A stretch of 38,253 nt of DNA from contig CAJPON010000008.1 in the NCBI GenBank assembly GCA_905372275.1, forward strand, positions 1-38,253, given 5' to 3'. This document shows positions 30,292-38,253 of this stretch, one piece after another (the first letter of the stretch is position 1; each line of letters opens with the position of its first letter). A program made the translations under genes and the position numbers. The notes below the pieces were generated by a model that was not told the DNA's origin, ran no database searches, and saw only the letters and a program-made list of their open reading frames with translations. Source of the stretch: Candidatus Saccharimonadota bacterium. Lineage in GTDB: Bacteria > Patescibacteriota > Saccharimonadia > Saccharimonadales > Saccharimonadaceae.

Positions 30292-31802
30292 TGGCAGTAT
30301 CTGACGAAATTTTACAACAATATGAAATGACCATTGGTATCGAGTGCCACGTCCAGCTGGCGACCAAAACCAAGCTGTTTAGCCCGGCTGATAATGATGC
30401 TCGTAATGCCGAGCCAAACGAAAAAACGCATGAAATCGATTTTGGATTGCCAGGCATGCTGCCAGTACTGAATAAGCACGCTGTCGAGCTGGCGGTGCGC
30501 GCCGGTAAAGCGTTGAATGCACCGATTGCTCGCGTTAGCCGGTTTGATCGCAAACATTATTTCTATCCTGACCTGCCAAAGGGTTATCAGACCTCGCAGA
30601 TGTATCAGCCGATTATTTTGGCTGGCTATGTCGATGCGCCGCTAGAAGACGGTTCGCTCAAGCGGGTGCGGATTCATCATGCGCACATGGAAGAGGACGC
30701 TGGCAAGTTGACGCACCACGACGGCTATTCGCTGGTTGATCTCAACCGTGCTGGTACACCGCTGATTGAAATCGTCTCTGAACCAGACATGCATTCTGCC
30801 GAGGAAGCCAAGGCATACGCTTCGGAGCTGCACAAATTGATGGTCTACGCTGGCGTGACGCACGGTGATTTATACCACGGCAACATGCGTTTTGATGTCA
30901 ATATTTCGGTGGCTAAGAAAGGCGCGACCGAGCTTGGCAAACGCGCGGAAGTAAAGAATCTCAATTCGTTCCGCAGCGTCGAGCGTGCCGCTGAATACGA
31001 ATTCAAACGCCAAGTTGACCTACTGGAAAGTGGTGAATCGGTGGTGCAGGAAACCCGCGGCTGGAGCGATGACAAACAAGTTACTACCTCGCAGCGCTCG
31101 AAAGAGGACGCCCAGGATTATCGCTACATGCCTGACGCCGACATCCCGCCAGTGGTGCTGAGCGATGAGGAAATTGCGCAGATTCAGGCTGAGGTGCCGA
31201 TGTTGCCGAACGAGTATCGAGAGCGCTGGGTAGATTTGAAGCTGGACCATTCGGTAATTGATACAGTGCTAGCTCATCAGGAAGCTGCAAAAACTCTGGA
31301 CGCCATTTACTCCCTGACTGACAGCAACGAGCAGTCAGTGCTGGAGGATTTGAATGTTGATCGCCAGACTTACGACCGGCTAGCTAAACGAAGTTTTAAC
31401 TTATTTGCTTCTACGCCAGACGAACAATTAGACTATCAAAAAGTTGAGTCTGGACTAGTCGGTCCGCGCCGCTTGACGCACTTGGCGCTGCTGGCTGAAA
31501 AAGGGACGATTAGCTCGAACAGTGCCAAAGAAATCTTTCTCGATTTATTCAATGAAAAGTACGCTGGCGTTATGCCAGAGGATATCGCCAAAGAAAAGAA
31601 CTTGTTGCAGGTATCCGACGAATCAGCCATCGCTGCCATCGTTGACGAAGTATTGAACGACCCGGCCTCGGCAGCTTCCATTGCCGACATTAAAGCTGGC
31701 AAGGATAAAGCCATCGGCTATCTAGTCGGCCAAGTCATGAAGCGTTCTAAAGGCCAAGCCAACCCGAGTCTGGCGCAGAGATTAATCCGCGAAAAATTAT
31801 AA
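30291..31802 (+). CDS. gatB: Asp-tRNA(Asn)/Glu-tRNA(Gln) amidotransferase subunit B
   Basis: This 503-aa protein shows the GatB hallmarks: IGIECHVQLATKTKLFS at the start, HYFYPDLPKGYQ, the LVDLNRAGTPLIEIVSEPD block, EVKNLNSFR, ETRGW and YRYMPDADIPP. A C-terminal YqeY-like helical domain that binds tRNA follows. It phosphorylates and amidates the misacylated aminoacyl-tRNA using ammonia from GatA. It starts in a TAATG overlap with the HEPN-like gene, behind a GGAG site. Confidence 0.96.
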   Translation: MAVSDEILQQYEMTIGIECHVQLATKTKLFSPADNDARNAEPNEKTHEIDFGLPGMLPVLNKHAVELAVRAGKALNAPIARVSRFDRKHYFYPDLPKGYQTSQMYQPIILAGYVDAPLEDGSLKRVRIHHAHMEEDAGKLTHHDGYSLVDLNRAGTPLIEIVSEPDMHSAEEAKAYASELHKLMVYAGVTHGDLYHGNMRFDVNISVAKKGATELGKRAEVKNLNSFRSVERAAEYEFKRQVDLLESGESVVQETRGWSDDKQVTTSQRSKEDAQDYRYMPDADIPPVVLSDEEIAQIQAEVPMLPNEYRERWVDLKLDHSVIDTVLAHQEAAKTLDAIYSLTDSNEQSVLEDLNVDRQTYDRLAKRSFNLFASTPDEQLDYQKVESGLVGPRRLTHLALLAEKGTISSNSAKEIFLDLFNEKYAGVMPEDIAKEKNLLQVSDESAIAAIVDEVLNDPASAASIADIKAGKDKAIGYLVGQVMKRSKGQANPSLAQRLIREKL

Positions 31803-31843
31803 GGTTCGACACTTCAGAAAGAGGAGAGAATAGGAGTTAAACT

Positions 31844-32749
31844 ATGAAAAAACCAACCAAAGCTATCATCGCTGCCGCTGGTTTCGGTACGCGTTTCCTG
31901 CCGCAGACTAAAGCCATGCCCAAAGAAATGCTGCCGCTAATTGACAAGCCGATTATTCAATATGTCGTCGAGGAATTGGTCGAGGCTGGCATCCGCGACA
32001 TCATTATCATCGGTAGCGCCAACAAGCGGGCGATCGAAGACCATTTTGATACGCCAAACGAAGAGCTGCTCGCCAACCTGCGCGCTGGCGGCGCCAAGAA
32101 ACAACCGCTCATTGATATTGTTCAGCGCCTGTCTGAGATGGCTAACTTCGTCTATATTCGTCAGAAAGGCCCGTACGGCAATGCCACGCCGCTGACTTGC
32201 GCTTCACATTTGATTATGCCAGGCGAGTCGGTGATTTACACGTTTGCCGACGACTTTATTGAGGCTAGCCCGAGTCGTTTTCGCCAAATGATTGAGGCGT
32301 CGCAGCAGCTTGACGGGGCAATCTTGTCGTGTAAGAAAATTGTCGAAGACGCCGAATTCGATCGTTACGGCGTAGTTAACGGCCAGCAAGTCAAAGATGG
32401 CGTCATTAAAATGACTAATATCGTTGAAAAACCTGGTAAAGCTAACGCACCGTCCGACTTGGCGAGCGTCAGCAGCTATTTGCTGCCGGGCGAGTTCTTC
32501 GGCTATCTCGAGCGGGCTCGCGATGACTTTGATGGCCGCGGCGAATTCACCGTCCAGCCGATCATGCAAGAAATGATTGACGATGGATTTGATTTTTACG
32601 GCGTAGAAATCACCAACGGTACTTATTATGATACCGGCGATAAATTGGAATACATCAAAACCGTGGTTGATTTCGGATTGAAACATCAAAAACTCGGCCC
32701 AGCGCTGCGGCAGTTCTTGCAATCGCGAATTAACGGCGAAAATCGCTAA
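31844..32749 (+). CDS. galU: UTP--glucose-1-phosphate uridylyltransferase
   Basis: This 301-aa nucleotidyltransferase has the N-terminal AAGFGTRFLPQTKAMPKEMLP motif region (quoted as GFGTRFLPQTK and MPKEMLP), the KGPYGNATPL segment, the FADDF metal site, VEKPGKANAPS and the C-terminal YYDTGDKLEYIK. It makes UDP-glucose for envelope glycans or glycogen. AGAAAGAGGAG and a closer AGGAG precede the ATG. It lies 41 bases after gatB without an evident terminator, so it may read from the gat transcript. Confidence 0.95.
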   Translation: MKKPTKAIIAAAGFGTRFLPQTKAMPKEMLPLIDKPIIQYVVEELVEAGIRDIIIIGSANKRAIEDHFDTPNEELLANLRAGGAKKQPLIDIVQRLSEMANFVYIRQKGPYGNATPLTCASHLIMPGESVIYTFADDFIEASPSRFRQMIEASQQLDGAILSCKKIVEDAEFDRYGVVNGQQVKDGVIKMTNIVEKPGKANAPSDLASVSSYLLPGEFFGYLERARDDFDGRGEFTVQPIMQEMIDDGFDFYGVEITNGTYYDTGDKLEYIKTVVDFGLKHQKLGPALRQFLQSRINGENR

Positions 32750-32775
32750 AAGCACTAGCTTTTTCTGACAGAACG

Positions 32776-32784
32776 TGGTATAAT
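32776..32784 (+). promoter_or_regulatory. Extended -10 promoter for the DUF948-like/YtxH pair
   Basis: TGG plus a perfect TATAAT (32779-32784). The roughly 50-nt UTR carries AAAAAGGAG at 32821-32829. Confidence 0.55.
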
Positions 32785-32840
32785 GAGAGTATAGCTGCAA
32801 AAAGCAGTATTAAAATAAACAAAAAGGAGCGCAAATATTG

Positions 32841-33098
32841 ATGGAATGGGCTCAAATACTTGTCATCATTTTGGCGGCAGCTTTGGCGTTGTTCTTGCTG
32901 CTAGCAATTATCTTGACGATCAAGCTAATCCAGATTTCCCGCCAAATCAAACGGGTGGCTTGTGCCGCCGAGCGCACTGCCCTCAAGGTAGAGTCGGTTG
33001 CCAATAGCGCGGCTGCTATGGTGGCACCGGCAGCAATCGCCAAGATCATCAAATCGATGATGTACAAAACTAAAAAACATAAAAATAAGGAGGACTAA
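32841..33098 (+). CDS. Small single-pass membrane protein
   Basis: This 85-aa protein is one long N-terminal membrane helix (about 3-30) followed by a helical, Ala-rich cytoplasmic or periplasmic segment with possible coiled-coil character and a Lys-rich tail (YKTKKHKNKED). The pattern recalls DUF948-type proteins that sit beside YtxH genes. A TTG three bases upstream (32838) is spaced slightly better from AAGGAG, so the start could be there. The YtxH-like gene begins 2 bases after its stop. Confidence 0.6.
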   Translation: MEWAQILVIILAAALALFLLLAIILTIKLIQISRQIKRVACAAERTALKVESVANSAAAMVAPAAIAKIIKSMMYKTKKHKNKED

Positions 33099-33100
33099 TT

Positions 33101-33418
33101 ATGTCAAAACGTAAATTTGTTTTGGGGGCGCTCTTTGGCGCAGTTGCCGGGGTAGTCGCTGGCGTCCTAACGGCGCCGAAATCAGGCAAAGAAACCCGTG
33201 CTGATCTCAAGAAAAAGGCTAACGAACTAAAGAACGAAGCTGGCGAAAAAGCCGAAGAGGTCAAGGCCAAGGGCGAGAAGGTTTATAGCGATGTCCGCAA
33301 CAAAGCCAATGCTGCCGTCGAAGAAGGCCGCAAAACTGTTGACGACTATAGCGACCGCGCTGTCCGTGCTGCTAACGCCGCCAAGGACGAATTCAACCGC
33401 CCAAGTAAGCGCAAATAA
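33101..33418 (+). CDS. YtxH-like envelope/stress protein
   Basis: This 105-aa protein begins with a glycine-rich membrane helix (VLGALFGAVAGVVAGVLTAPKSGKETR), the YtxH hallmark, followed by a Lys/Glu/Ala-rich helical region of heptad-like repeats. YtxH proteins are general-stress proteins of unknown molecular function. A full AAGGAGGA site precedes the ATG. A terminator follows. Confidence 0.8.
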   Translation: MSKRKFVLGALFGAVAGVVAGVLTAPKSGKETRADLKKKANELKNEAGEKAEEVKAKGEKVYSDVRNKANAAVEEGRKTVDDYSDRAVRAANAAKDEFNRPSKRK

Positions 33419-33438
33419 TTGTAGCTAATCAAATACTC

Positions 33439-33477
33439 AAGGCGCTCTGTTTCGCTGTAAATCAGGGCGCTTTTTTA
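33439..33477 (+). terminator. Intrinsic terminator after the YtxH-like gene
   Basis: GCGCTCTG (33442-33449) pairs with CAGGGCGC (33463-33470) with one G-U pair, followed by six T at 33471-33476. Confidence 0.8.
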
Positions 33478-33512
33478 TTGTGAAAACTGGCGAGTTGTGG
33501 CAAACTAAATCT

Positions 33513-33812
33513 ATGGCTAAAAAGCACAATAATATCTTCGCCCGCATGGCTCAGCGTCTGCATGATGACAACGAAAAAGGCTCGCGCCAGGCTTTGCTCG
33601 AGGAGCTGTTCAATGATTTTAATCGCAATCGCTACGAAATTTACAAGATTAACTTTTTTCGCGGTATATTTTTCGGTTTCGGGTCGCTTTTAGGTGGTAC
33701 TATGCTGATTGTGTTGTTGGTTTGGGTGCTTAATCTCACCGGCCAACTTGTCCCGAGCGTGGCTGGCTTTATCGATCAAATACTCAGCGTTATGCAAAAT
33801 AGCCGGCGCTAG
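33513..33812 (+). CDS. DUF5665-like membrane protein
   Basis: This 99-aa protein has a basic helical N-terminus, the conserved LFNDFNRNRYEIYKINFFRG block (quoted within limits), then a membrane helix region GIFFGFGSLLGGTMLIVLLVWVL in two parts, and a short polar end. Block and topology match DUF5665. The function is unknown. ATG 33513 was chosen over the upstream frame extension, which runs into the terminator T tract. No Shine-Dalgarno site is present, and an AT-rich -10-like CAAACT/TAAATC lies just upstream, so this may also be a leaderless gene. Confidence 0.7.
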   Translation: MAKKHNNIFARMAQRLHDDNEKGSRQALLEELFNDFNRNRYEIYKINFFRGIFFGFGSLLGGTMLIVLLVWVLNLTGQLVPSVAGFIDQILSVMQNSRR

Positions 33813-33846
33813 CGTTACGAAATAGCTTCTTTGCTCCTTAAAATTA

Positions 33847-33878
33847 CTGCGCCAAGAAGTGTAGGCAGATTGGCGCAG
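33847..33878. other. Hairpin between the DUF5665 gene and dnaE
   Basis: A perfect 9-bp stem (CTGCGCCAA/TTGGCGCAG) with a 14-nt loop. No T tract follows on the + strand, so it is at best a weak terminator or a processing site. Confidence 0.4.
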
Positions 33879-33884
33879 CGCGTC

Positions 33885-33913
33885 TTCAAAAACAACCTAG
33901 TCTGCGTTATAAT
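33885..33913 (+). promoter_or_regulatory. Promoter of dnaE; near-leaderless start
   Basis: TTCAAA (33885-33890), a 17-base spacer and a perfect TATAAT (33908-33913). The ATG at 33925 lies about 5 bases after the predicted +1, with no Shine-Dalgarno site. The TCTGCGTTATAAT context is the same as at gatC. Confidence 0.6.
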
Positions 33914-33924
33914 AAGCATAAGAT

Positions 33925-36900
33925 ATGGGTAGTAATTCAGTACAAGGCCAGCCGGCGCTGCAACCGAGCGATTTCGTGCACCTGCATAACCATACCTTTC
34001 ATTCGGTGCTAGACGGCTTGACTAAAATCAATGATTTGGTTGATAAGGTCAAGGAGTTCGGCATGGAGGCGGCGGCAGTAACCGACCATGGTACGATGAG
34101 CGGCATCCTTGACTACTATAAAACTGCCAAAAAGGCTGGTATCAAGCCGATTCTCGGCATCGAGACGTACGTGGCGGCGCGTTCGCGTTTTGACCGCGAT
34201 CCGGCCAAGGACAAGCAGCGCTTTCACTTGACGGTGCTGGCGATGAATAATACCGGCTTTCATAATCTGATGAAGTTATCGACGCAGGCTAATCTGGAGG
34301 GTATGTATTACAAACCGCGGATTGATCACGACTTGCTAGAGGAGCTGAATGAAGGGCTAATTGTGATGAGCGGCTGTGCTAGCGGTGAAATTGGCGTAGC
34401 ACTCAAAGAAGATGACTACGATCGCGCCCGCGATATTGCCAAATGGTATAAATCGATTCTGGGCGACCGTTACTATCTGGAATTACAAGACCACGGCCAC
34501 CCGAAGTCAAACACGCACTGGGACGTCCAGGCAAAAATCAACGAGGGTTTGATTAAGTTATCGAAGGAACTGGACATCGAGATGGTAGTGACTTGCGATG
34601 GCCACTACTTGACGCATGATCACCAAGATGCGCACGAAATTTTGCTATGTGTCGGTACTGGTTCGTACTTGAGCGATGAAAAGCGGATGAGTCTGAAAGA
34701 CTTTGAGCTGCACTTGACCGACCCGCGCGACATTATTGATCATTGGGGAGAGGAATATCCCGAGGTAATTCGTAACACTAAAAAGGTGGCTGACCGCTGT
34801 AATGTTGAAATTGAGCTGGGTCGCATTCTTATTCCTAAATACCCGCTGCCTGAAGGCGAGAACGAGCACTCGTATCTATTGAGGTTGACTTATCAGGGTT
34901 TGCTGCAGCGTTATAATGGCGCTTCGAAAGAGGAAGCCGAGAAATTAGATCCTGACGATATCATCCCGCAATTGTCTGACGAAGTTCGCCAGCGCGCCGA
35001 GATGGAGCTGGGCGTGATGGGCAATATGGGCTATGAGGGTTATTTCTTGATTGTTCAGGATTTTATTAACTGGGGTAAATCTCAAGGGATTGTTTTTGGT
35101 CCGGGCCGTGGTAGCGCCGCCGGCTCGATTATTGCTTACGCGCTGAACATTACCGACCTTGATCCGCTGAAGTACGGTCTGCTGTTTGAGCGCTTCCTTA
35201 ATCCTGATCGTATCTCCATGCCGGATATCGACGTCGATATTCAAGATACCCGCCGCGACGAAGTGATTGAGTATTGCGCTAAAAAATATGGCGAAGACCA
35301 CGTCAGTAACATCGCTACCTTCGGTAAGATGTTCGGCCGCATGGCGGTGCGCGATGTCGCCAGGGTGCTGGAGGTGCCGTATGCCGAGAGCGACCGCTTG
35401 GCTAAGTTGGTGCCGCCGCCAAACCAGGGCCGGCATATCCCGCTGTCGGTTAGCGTCAAAGAAGACGCCGATTTGCGTAAGGAATATGAAAATAACCCTA
35501 CCGCCAAAGAGGTGCTGGATTACGCCATCCAGCTCGAAGGCACGATTCGCAGCCACGGTGTTCATGCCTGCGGCGTGGTGATTGCGCCGGACACGCTGGT
35601 TAATTATATTCCGCTAGAAATGGCGCAAAAAGGCGTGGTGGCCACGCAATTCCCGATGGGTGAAGTTGAGGAGCTGGGCTTGCTGAAGATGGACTTTTTA
35701 GGACTCAGCAACTTAACGATTATCAATAATGCCATGCGTATTATCAAAAAAGTTTATAAAGAAGAAATCGATCTGGCGCACTTGCCACTAGATGACAAGC
35801 CAACGTACGAGCTATTCCAACGCGGCGACACCACCGGCGTGTTCCAGTTAGAATCGGCGGGCATGAAACGCTACCTGCGGGCACTCAAGCCGACACATTT
35901 CGAGGATATCATCGCTATGGTGGCTTTGTACCGCCCGGGACCGATGCAGTTTATCGATAGCTTTATACGCCGCAAGCACGGCGAAGAGCCGATTACCTAC
36001 TTGCACGAGGGTATGCGCAATTCGCTGGAAAACACTTACGGTATTCTGGTCTACCAAGAGCAATTTATGCAAATTTCCAAGGAATGGTGCGGCTTTACCG
36101 GCGGCCAGGCTGATACGCTGCGTAAAGCTGTCGGTAAGAAAAAAATCGACCTGATGAAAAAGGTTAAGCCGGAATTTGTCGAGGGCGCGGTCAAAGTCGG
36201 CGGCGCCACGCGCGAAATGGCAGAAACCTTCTGGACGCAACTGGAGGAATTTGCTAATTACTGCTTTAATAAGTCGCATGCCGCTTGTTACGGCTTGATT
36301 GCCTATTGGACAGCATATCTAAAAGCGCATTATCCGGACGCTTTCATGGCGGCGCTAATGACCAGCGATCATGACGATATCGACCGCCTGGCGATTGAAA
36401 TTACCGAGTGCAAGCATATGGGCCTGGAGGTTCTGGCGCCAGACGTCAATCAGTCATACGTCGAGTTCGGCGTAGTGCCAGCTGCCAAGCAAGTCCGTTT
36501 CGGTATGGCCGCAGTCAAAGGTGTCGGCGTCGGCGCAGTCGAAGAAATTATCCGCGCCCGCGAGGCCGACGGCCCGTTCAAGTCGGTCGAGGATTTTGCC
36601 AAACGTGTCAGTACCAGCAAAGTTAATCGCAAAGCTTGGGAATCGCTGGTCAAAGCCGGTGCTTTCGACGCGCTAGGCGACCGCAGCGATTTGCTATTTA
36701 ATCTCGATACGATTCTAACTTTTGCCAGCAAGCTGCAAAAGGAAGCGCTCAGCGGGCAAGTTGATATGTTCGCGGCGCTCGGCGGCGACAAATTGATGCC
36801 GTCGGTCGAGCTGAAGGCTTCGCCGGTCAAATACACCAGCAAAGAACAGCTGATGTGGGAGCGCGAATTGCTGGGCCTTTACATTAGCGCACACCCATTA

Positions 36901-37626
36901 GATAATTATGATGCCTTTTTCGAGGAGCAGACCATTCCGCTGCATGCCTGCACGCCGCAAATTGACGGGCAGAAAGTATCGGTCGGCGGCTTGGTATCGA
37001 CGATTCGCACTATCGTCACCAAGGCTGGCACCAAAATGGCGTTTGTCGGTATCGAGGACAAAACTAGCGAAATGGAGCTGATTGTCTTCCCGAGATTGTA
37101 CGAACAGCTAGGCGACAGCCTGCAGCAAGACGCCGTGCTGAAAGTTAGCGGTACTGTCAACGCTCGCGACCGCGACGGCAACATGACCGATGAAGCCAAA
37201 GTCATCGCCGATGAGGTCAATATCGTCACCGACAAAGAACTCAATGAATACCAAAGCCACGGCCGCAAAATGACGGCGCCGAAAGGCCGCGCGGCTGTCA
37301 AAAGCAAGCGTTATCCGCGCAAAAACGCTAACGGTGCGCCAGCTGTGACGGCTGCAGCCAGCGCCAAAGCGGCGCCAGCAATTATCGCCAAGCCGCTAGA
37401 AAAGCTGGAAACTGTCTATGTCAAAGTCAAAAACCCGAGTGATCGCGACCTGCTGGTTTCGCTCAAGAAACTGTGCAGCCAAAACCCTGGCCAAAACGAC
37501 ATCATTATGATTCTGGGCGAAGATAAGTCCAATGCCATCCGCCTGCCGTTTCGGGTTGACGCTCAGCGCAACCTGCGCGCTGGCCTGGCCGAACTGCTGG
37601 GCGACGAATGCGTCAAGGTGAAATAG
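33925..37626 (+). CDS. dnaE: DNA polymerase III alpha subunit
   Basis: This 1233-aa C-family replicative polymerase has an N-terminal PHP domain (FVHLHNHTFHSVLDG; VTDHGTMSG), the GPGRGSAAGS palm motif, catalytic Asp residues in MPDIDVDIQDTRR (about 432-444), FGKMFGRMAVRDVARV, EELGLLKMDFLGL and RPGPMQFID. It then has the HhH region and a C-terminal OB domain (SVGGLVSTIRTIVTKAG). An Ala/Lys-rich linker at about 1125-1160 joins a final small domain of the type often found at DnaE ends. It is the chromosomal replicase. It stands alone between two terminator-like structures. Confidence 0.97.
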   Translation: MGSNSVQGQPALQPSDFVHLHNHTFHSVLDGLTKINDLVDKVKEFGMEAAAVTDHGTMSGILDYYKTAKKAGIKPILGIETYVAARSRFDRDPAKDKQRFHLTVLAMNNTGFHNLMKLSTQANLEGMYYKPRIDHDLLEELNEGLIVMSGCASGEIGVALKEDDYDRARDIAKWYKSILGDRYYLELQDHGHPKSNTHWDVQAKINEGLIKLSKELDIEMVVTCDGHYLTHDHQDAHEILLCVGTGSYLSDEKRMSLKDFELHLTDPRDIIDHWGEEYPEVIRNTKKVADRCNVEIELGRILIPKYPLPEGENEHSYLLRLTYQGLLQRYNGASKEEAEKLDPDDIIPQLSDEVRQRAEMELGVMGNMGYEGYFLIVQDFINWGKSQGIVFGPGRGSAAGSIIAYALNITDLDPLKYGLLFERFLNPDRISMPDIDVDIQDTRRDEVIEYCAKKYGEDHVSNIATFGKMFGRMAVRDVARVLEVPYAESDRLAKLVPPPNQGRHIPLSVSVKEDADLRKEYENNPTAKEVLDYAIQLEGTIRSHGVHACGVVIAPDTLVNYIPLEMAQKGVVATQFPMGEVEELGLLKMDFLGLSNLTIINNAMRIIKKVYKEEIDLAHLPLDDKPTYELFQRGDTTGVFQLESAGMKRYLRALKPTHFEDIIAMVALYRPGPMQFIDSFIRRKHGEEPITYLHEGMRNSLENTYGILVYQEQFMQISKEWCGFTGGQADTLRKAVGKKKIDLMKKVKPEFVEGAVKVGGATREMAETFWTQLEEFANYCFNKSHAACYGLIAYWTAYLKAHYPDAFMAALMTSDHDDIDRLAIEITECKHMGLEVLAPDVNQSYVEFGVVPAAKQVRFGMAAVKGVGVGAVEEIIRAREADGPFKSVEDFAKRVSTSKVNRKAWESLVKAGAFDALGDRSDLLFNLDTILTFASKLQKEALSGQVDMFAALGGDKLMPSVELKASPVKYTSKEQLMWERELLGLYISAHPLDNYDAFFEEQTIPLHACTPQIDGQKVSVGGLVSTIRTIVTKAGTKMAFVGIEDKTSEMELIVFPRLYEQLGDSLQQDAVLKVSGTVNARDRDGNMTDEAKVIADEVNIVTDKELNEYQSHGRKMTAPKGRAAVKSKRYPRKNANGAPAVTAAASAKAAPAIIAKPLEKLETVYVKVKNPSDRDLLVSLKKLCSQNPGQNDIIMILGEDKSNAIRLPFRVDAQRNLRAGLAELLGDECVKVK

Positions 37627-37653
37627 TCTAGGATGCGGATAATTTTGACCAAA

Positions 37654-37714
37654 GAAAATAGCCCGCCAGAAAGGCCTTGCGCCGAGGCTGGTGGCCTCTA
37701 GGCGGGCTATTTTC
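37654..37714. terminator. Bidirectional intrinsic terminator between dnaE and the minus-strand gene
   Basis: A perfect 14-bp stem, GAAAATAGCCCGCC (37654-37667) with GGCGGGCTATTTTC (37701-37714), encloses an inner AGGCC/GGCCT stem. It has A-rich and T-rich ends on both strands, so it serves both converging genes. Confidence 0.85.
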
Positions 37715-37726
37715 TAGCGGGCTTTA

Positions 37727-38155
37727 TCAGCCCTTGTTGGACGCCGCGGGGGCGTCCTCGTTCTTGGCGTCCTTTTCTATGGGGAGGTAGATGACAATGC
37801 GCCCGCGACCAGGGGCATCGATCTTGTAAACTACCTTGCTATCACGAATCTCGATGTCTGAGACCCAAAGGGCCTCGGATGCGGCGTCGACGAGCGCCGC
37901 CTCAAGGCGGCGCATCTGCGCCTCCTTGACGGACAACTCGGCCTCGAGTCGGTTTATCTGCGCCTCCTTGATGTTTCTGTCGCGTTGGGCATTGATCTTC
38001 TCAACGCCGATCCTGTAGAGGCTGAACATCGCGTAGATAGAGAGGATACTCACCCCGAGGGCGAGATACCCGCTCTTGACAAGCTGGGTGGCCACGATGG
38101 TCGTGGTCGCGATGACGATGAACTCGATAGAAAGTCGGGCAATGAAACGCTTCAT
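37727..38155 (-). CDS. Unknown 142-aa membrane and coiled-coil protein with coding hairpins (gene D)
   Basis: The start MKRFIARLSIEF at 38155 lies behind a GGAGG site. Two membrane helices (about 8-27 and 31-46) are followed by a heptad-type coiled coil (INAQRDRNIKEAQINRLEAE and VKEAQMRRLEAAL, with a near-repeat KEAQ.xRLEA), then a small beta-rich end (GRGRIVIYLPIEKD). I do not recognise the family. Like genes A and C it is GC-rich with several coding inverted repeats: 7 bp at 37739-37757, a perfect 8 bp at 37894-37913 and 8 bp with one G-U at 38090-38108. They are less dense than in gene C. Confidence 0.65.
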   Translation of the reverse strand: MKRFIARLSIEFIVIATTTIVATQLVKSGYLALGVSILSIYAMFSLYRIGVEKINAQRDRNIKEAQINRLEAELSVKEAQMRRLEAALVDAASEALWVSDIEIRDSKVVYKIDAPGRGRIVIYLPIEKDAKNEDAPAASNKG

Positions 38156-38247
38156 GATTCCTCCTAGAATCACTCGCTCAAGTAAAAGGGCAACTTCACG
38201 CCCTTTATTTTCGAAAACTTGAGCGAAAAGCTAGTATTAATATAGCA
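38156..38247 (-). promoter_or_regulatory. Promoter and structured leader of gene D
   Basis: On the minus strand an extended -10 TGC-TATATT (38247-38239) is followed by a leader of about 77 nt. The leader holds a nested structure: a perfect 9-bp stem (38225-38217 with 38183-38175) enclosing a perfect 7-bp stem (38206-38200 with 38191-38185). The Shine-Dalgarno site lies just after it. Confidence 0.55.
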
Positions 38248-38253
38248 TAGAGT

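Noticed and set aside
1..38253. Alternative genetic code (TGA as Gly), as in some CPR lineages
   Set aside because: Several genes of normal family length end in TGA (rpiB, the GAPDH-like gene, 21011), so TGA is a stop here.

Overview
The window looks like a piece of a Candidatus Saccharibacteria (TM7) or closely related CPR chromosome. This rests on gene content and style: a compact pentose-phosphate cluster with transketolase split into two genes, a glutamyl-tRNA amidotransferase gatC-gatA-gatB cluster, a short Rel protein without C-terminal regulatory domains, and small membrane proteins of YtxH, DUF5665 and DUF5684 type. TGA is an ordinary stop (rpiB, the GAPDH-like gene and the 21011 gene all end in TGA at sensible lengths), so the Gly-recoding CPR lineages are unlikely. 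No rRNA or tRNA gene was seen, so the assignment is inferred.

Layout. 1-6760: end of a P-type ATPase, FKBP, thioredoxin reductase-like protein, phospholipase D-like protein (-), pyrophosphatase, DUF5684-like membrane protein, Rel (-), and a GAPDH homologue that has lost its catalytic Cys and His. 6657-9315: an accessory island. A 439-bp exact direct repeat (6657-7095 and 8084-8522) carries the GAPDH tail, a strong promoter, a leaderless 40-codon leader ORF and a fold-back leader. It stands in front of two unrelated genes (7088 and 8515) whose coding sequences are almost wholly built of consecutive, often perfect, hairpins. A third hairpin-rich ORF (7829) lies between them and is cut by the second repeat. 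9378-15952: an apparent operon rpiB-rpe-tktN-(Pro-rich membrane protein)-tktC-fba-pfkB-LOG-like. 15986-20814: uvrB, an S66 peptidase and glgB (-), with an orphan consensus promoter pointing into the 3' end of glgB. 21011-28121: a low-GC-looking cassette array. Three related single-pass membrane proteins are each followed by the N-terminus of a lipase gene; the first two lipase genes are broken fragments and the third is a full 1369-aa lipase with RTX calcium-binding repeats. 28174-33812: gatC-gatA-(HEPN-like membrane protein)-gatB, galU, and small envelope proteins. 33925-37626: dnaE. 37727-38155 (-): a further small, moderately hairpin-rich membrane protein gene with a structured leader.

How it fits together. 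The central operon gives a non-oxidative pentose-phosphate route joined to aldolase and a PfkB sugar kinase. Genes at the head of transcription units often start at or within a few bases of the predicted +1, with a good -10 (frequently extended TGC-TATAAT) and no Shine-Dalgarno site, while internal genes have AGGAGG-like sites. Leaderless initiation is therefore probably common here.

The two most notable systems are (i) the hairpin-tiled small genes with a duplicated, attenuator-like leader and (ii) the lipase-RTX/membrane-protein cassette array, which resembles polymorphic-toxin loci with orphan fragments. Both functional readings are inferences from sequence alone.
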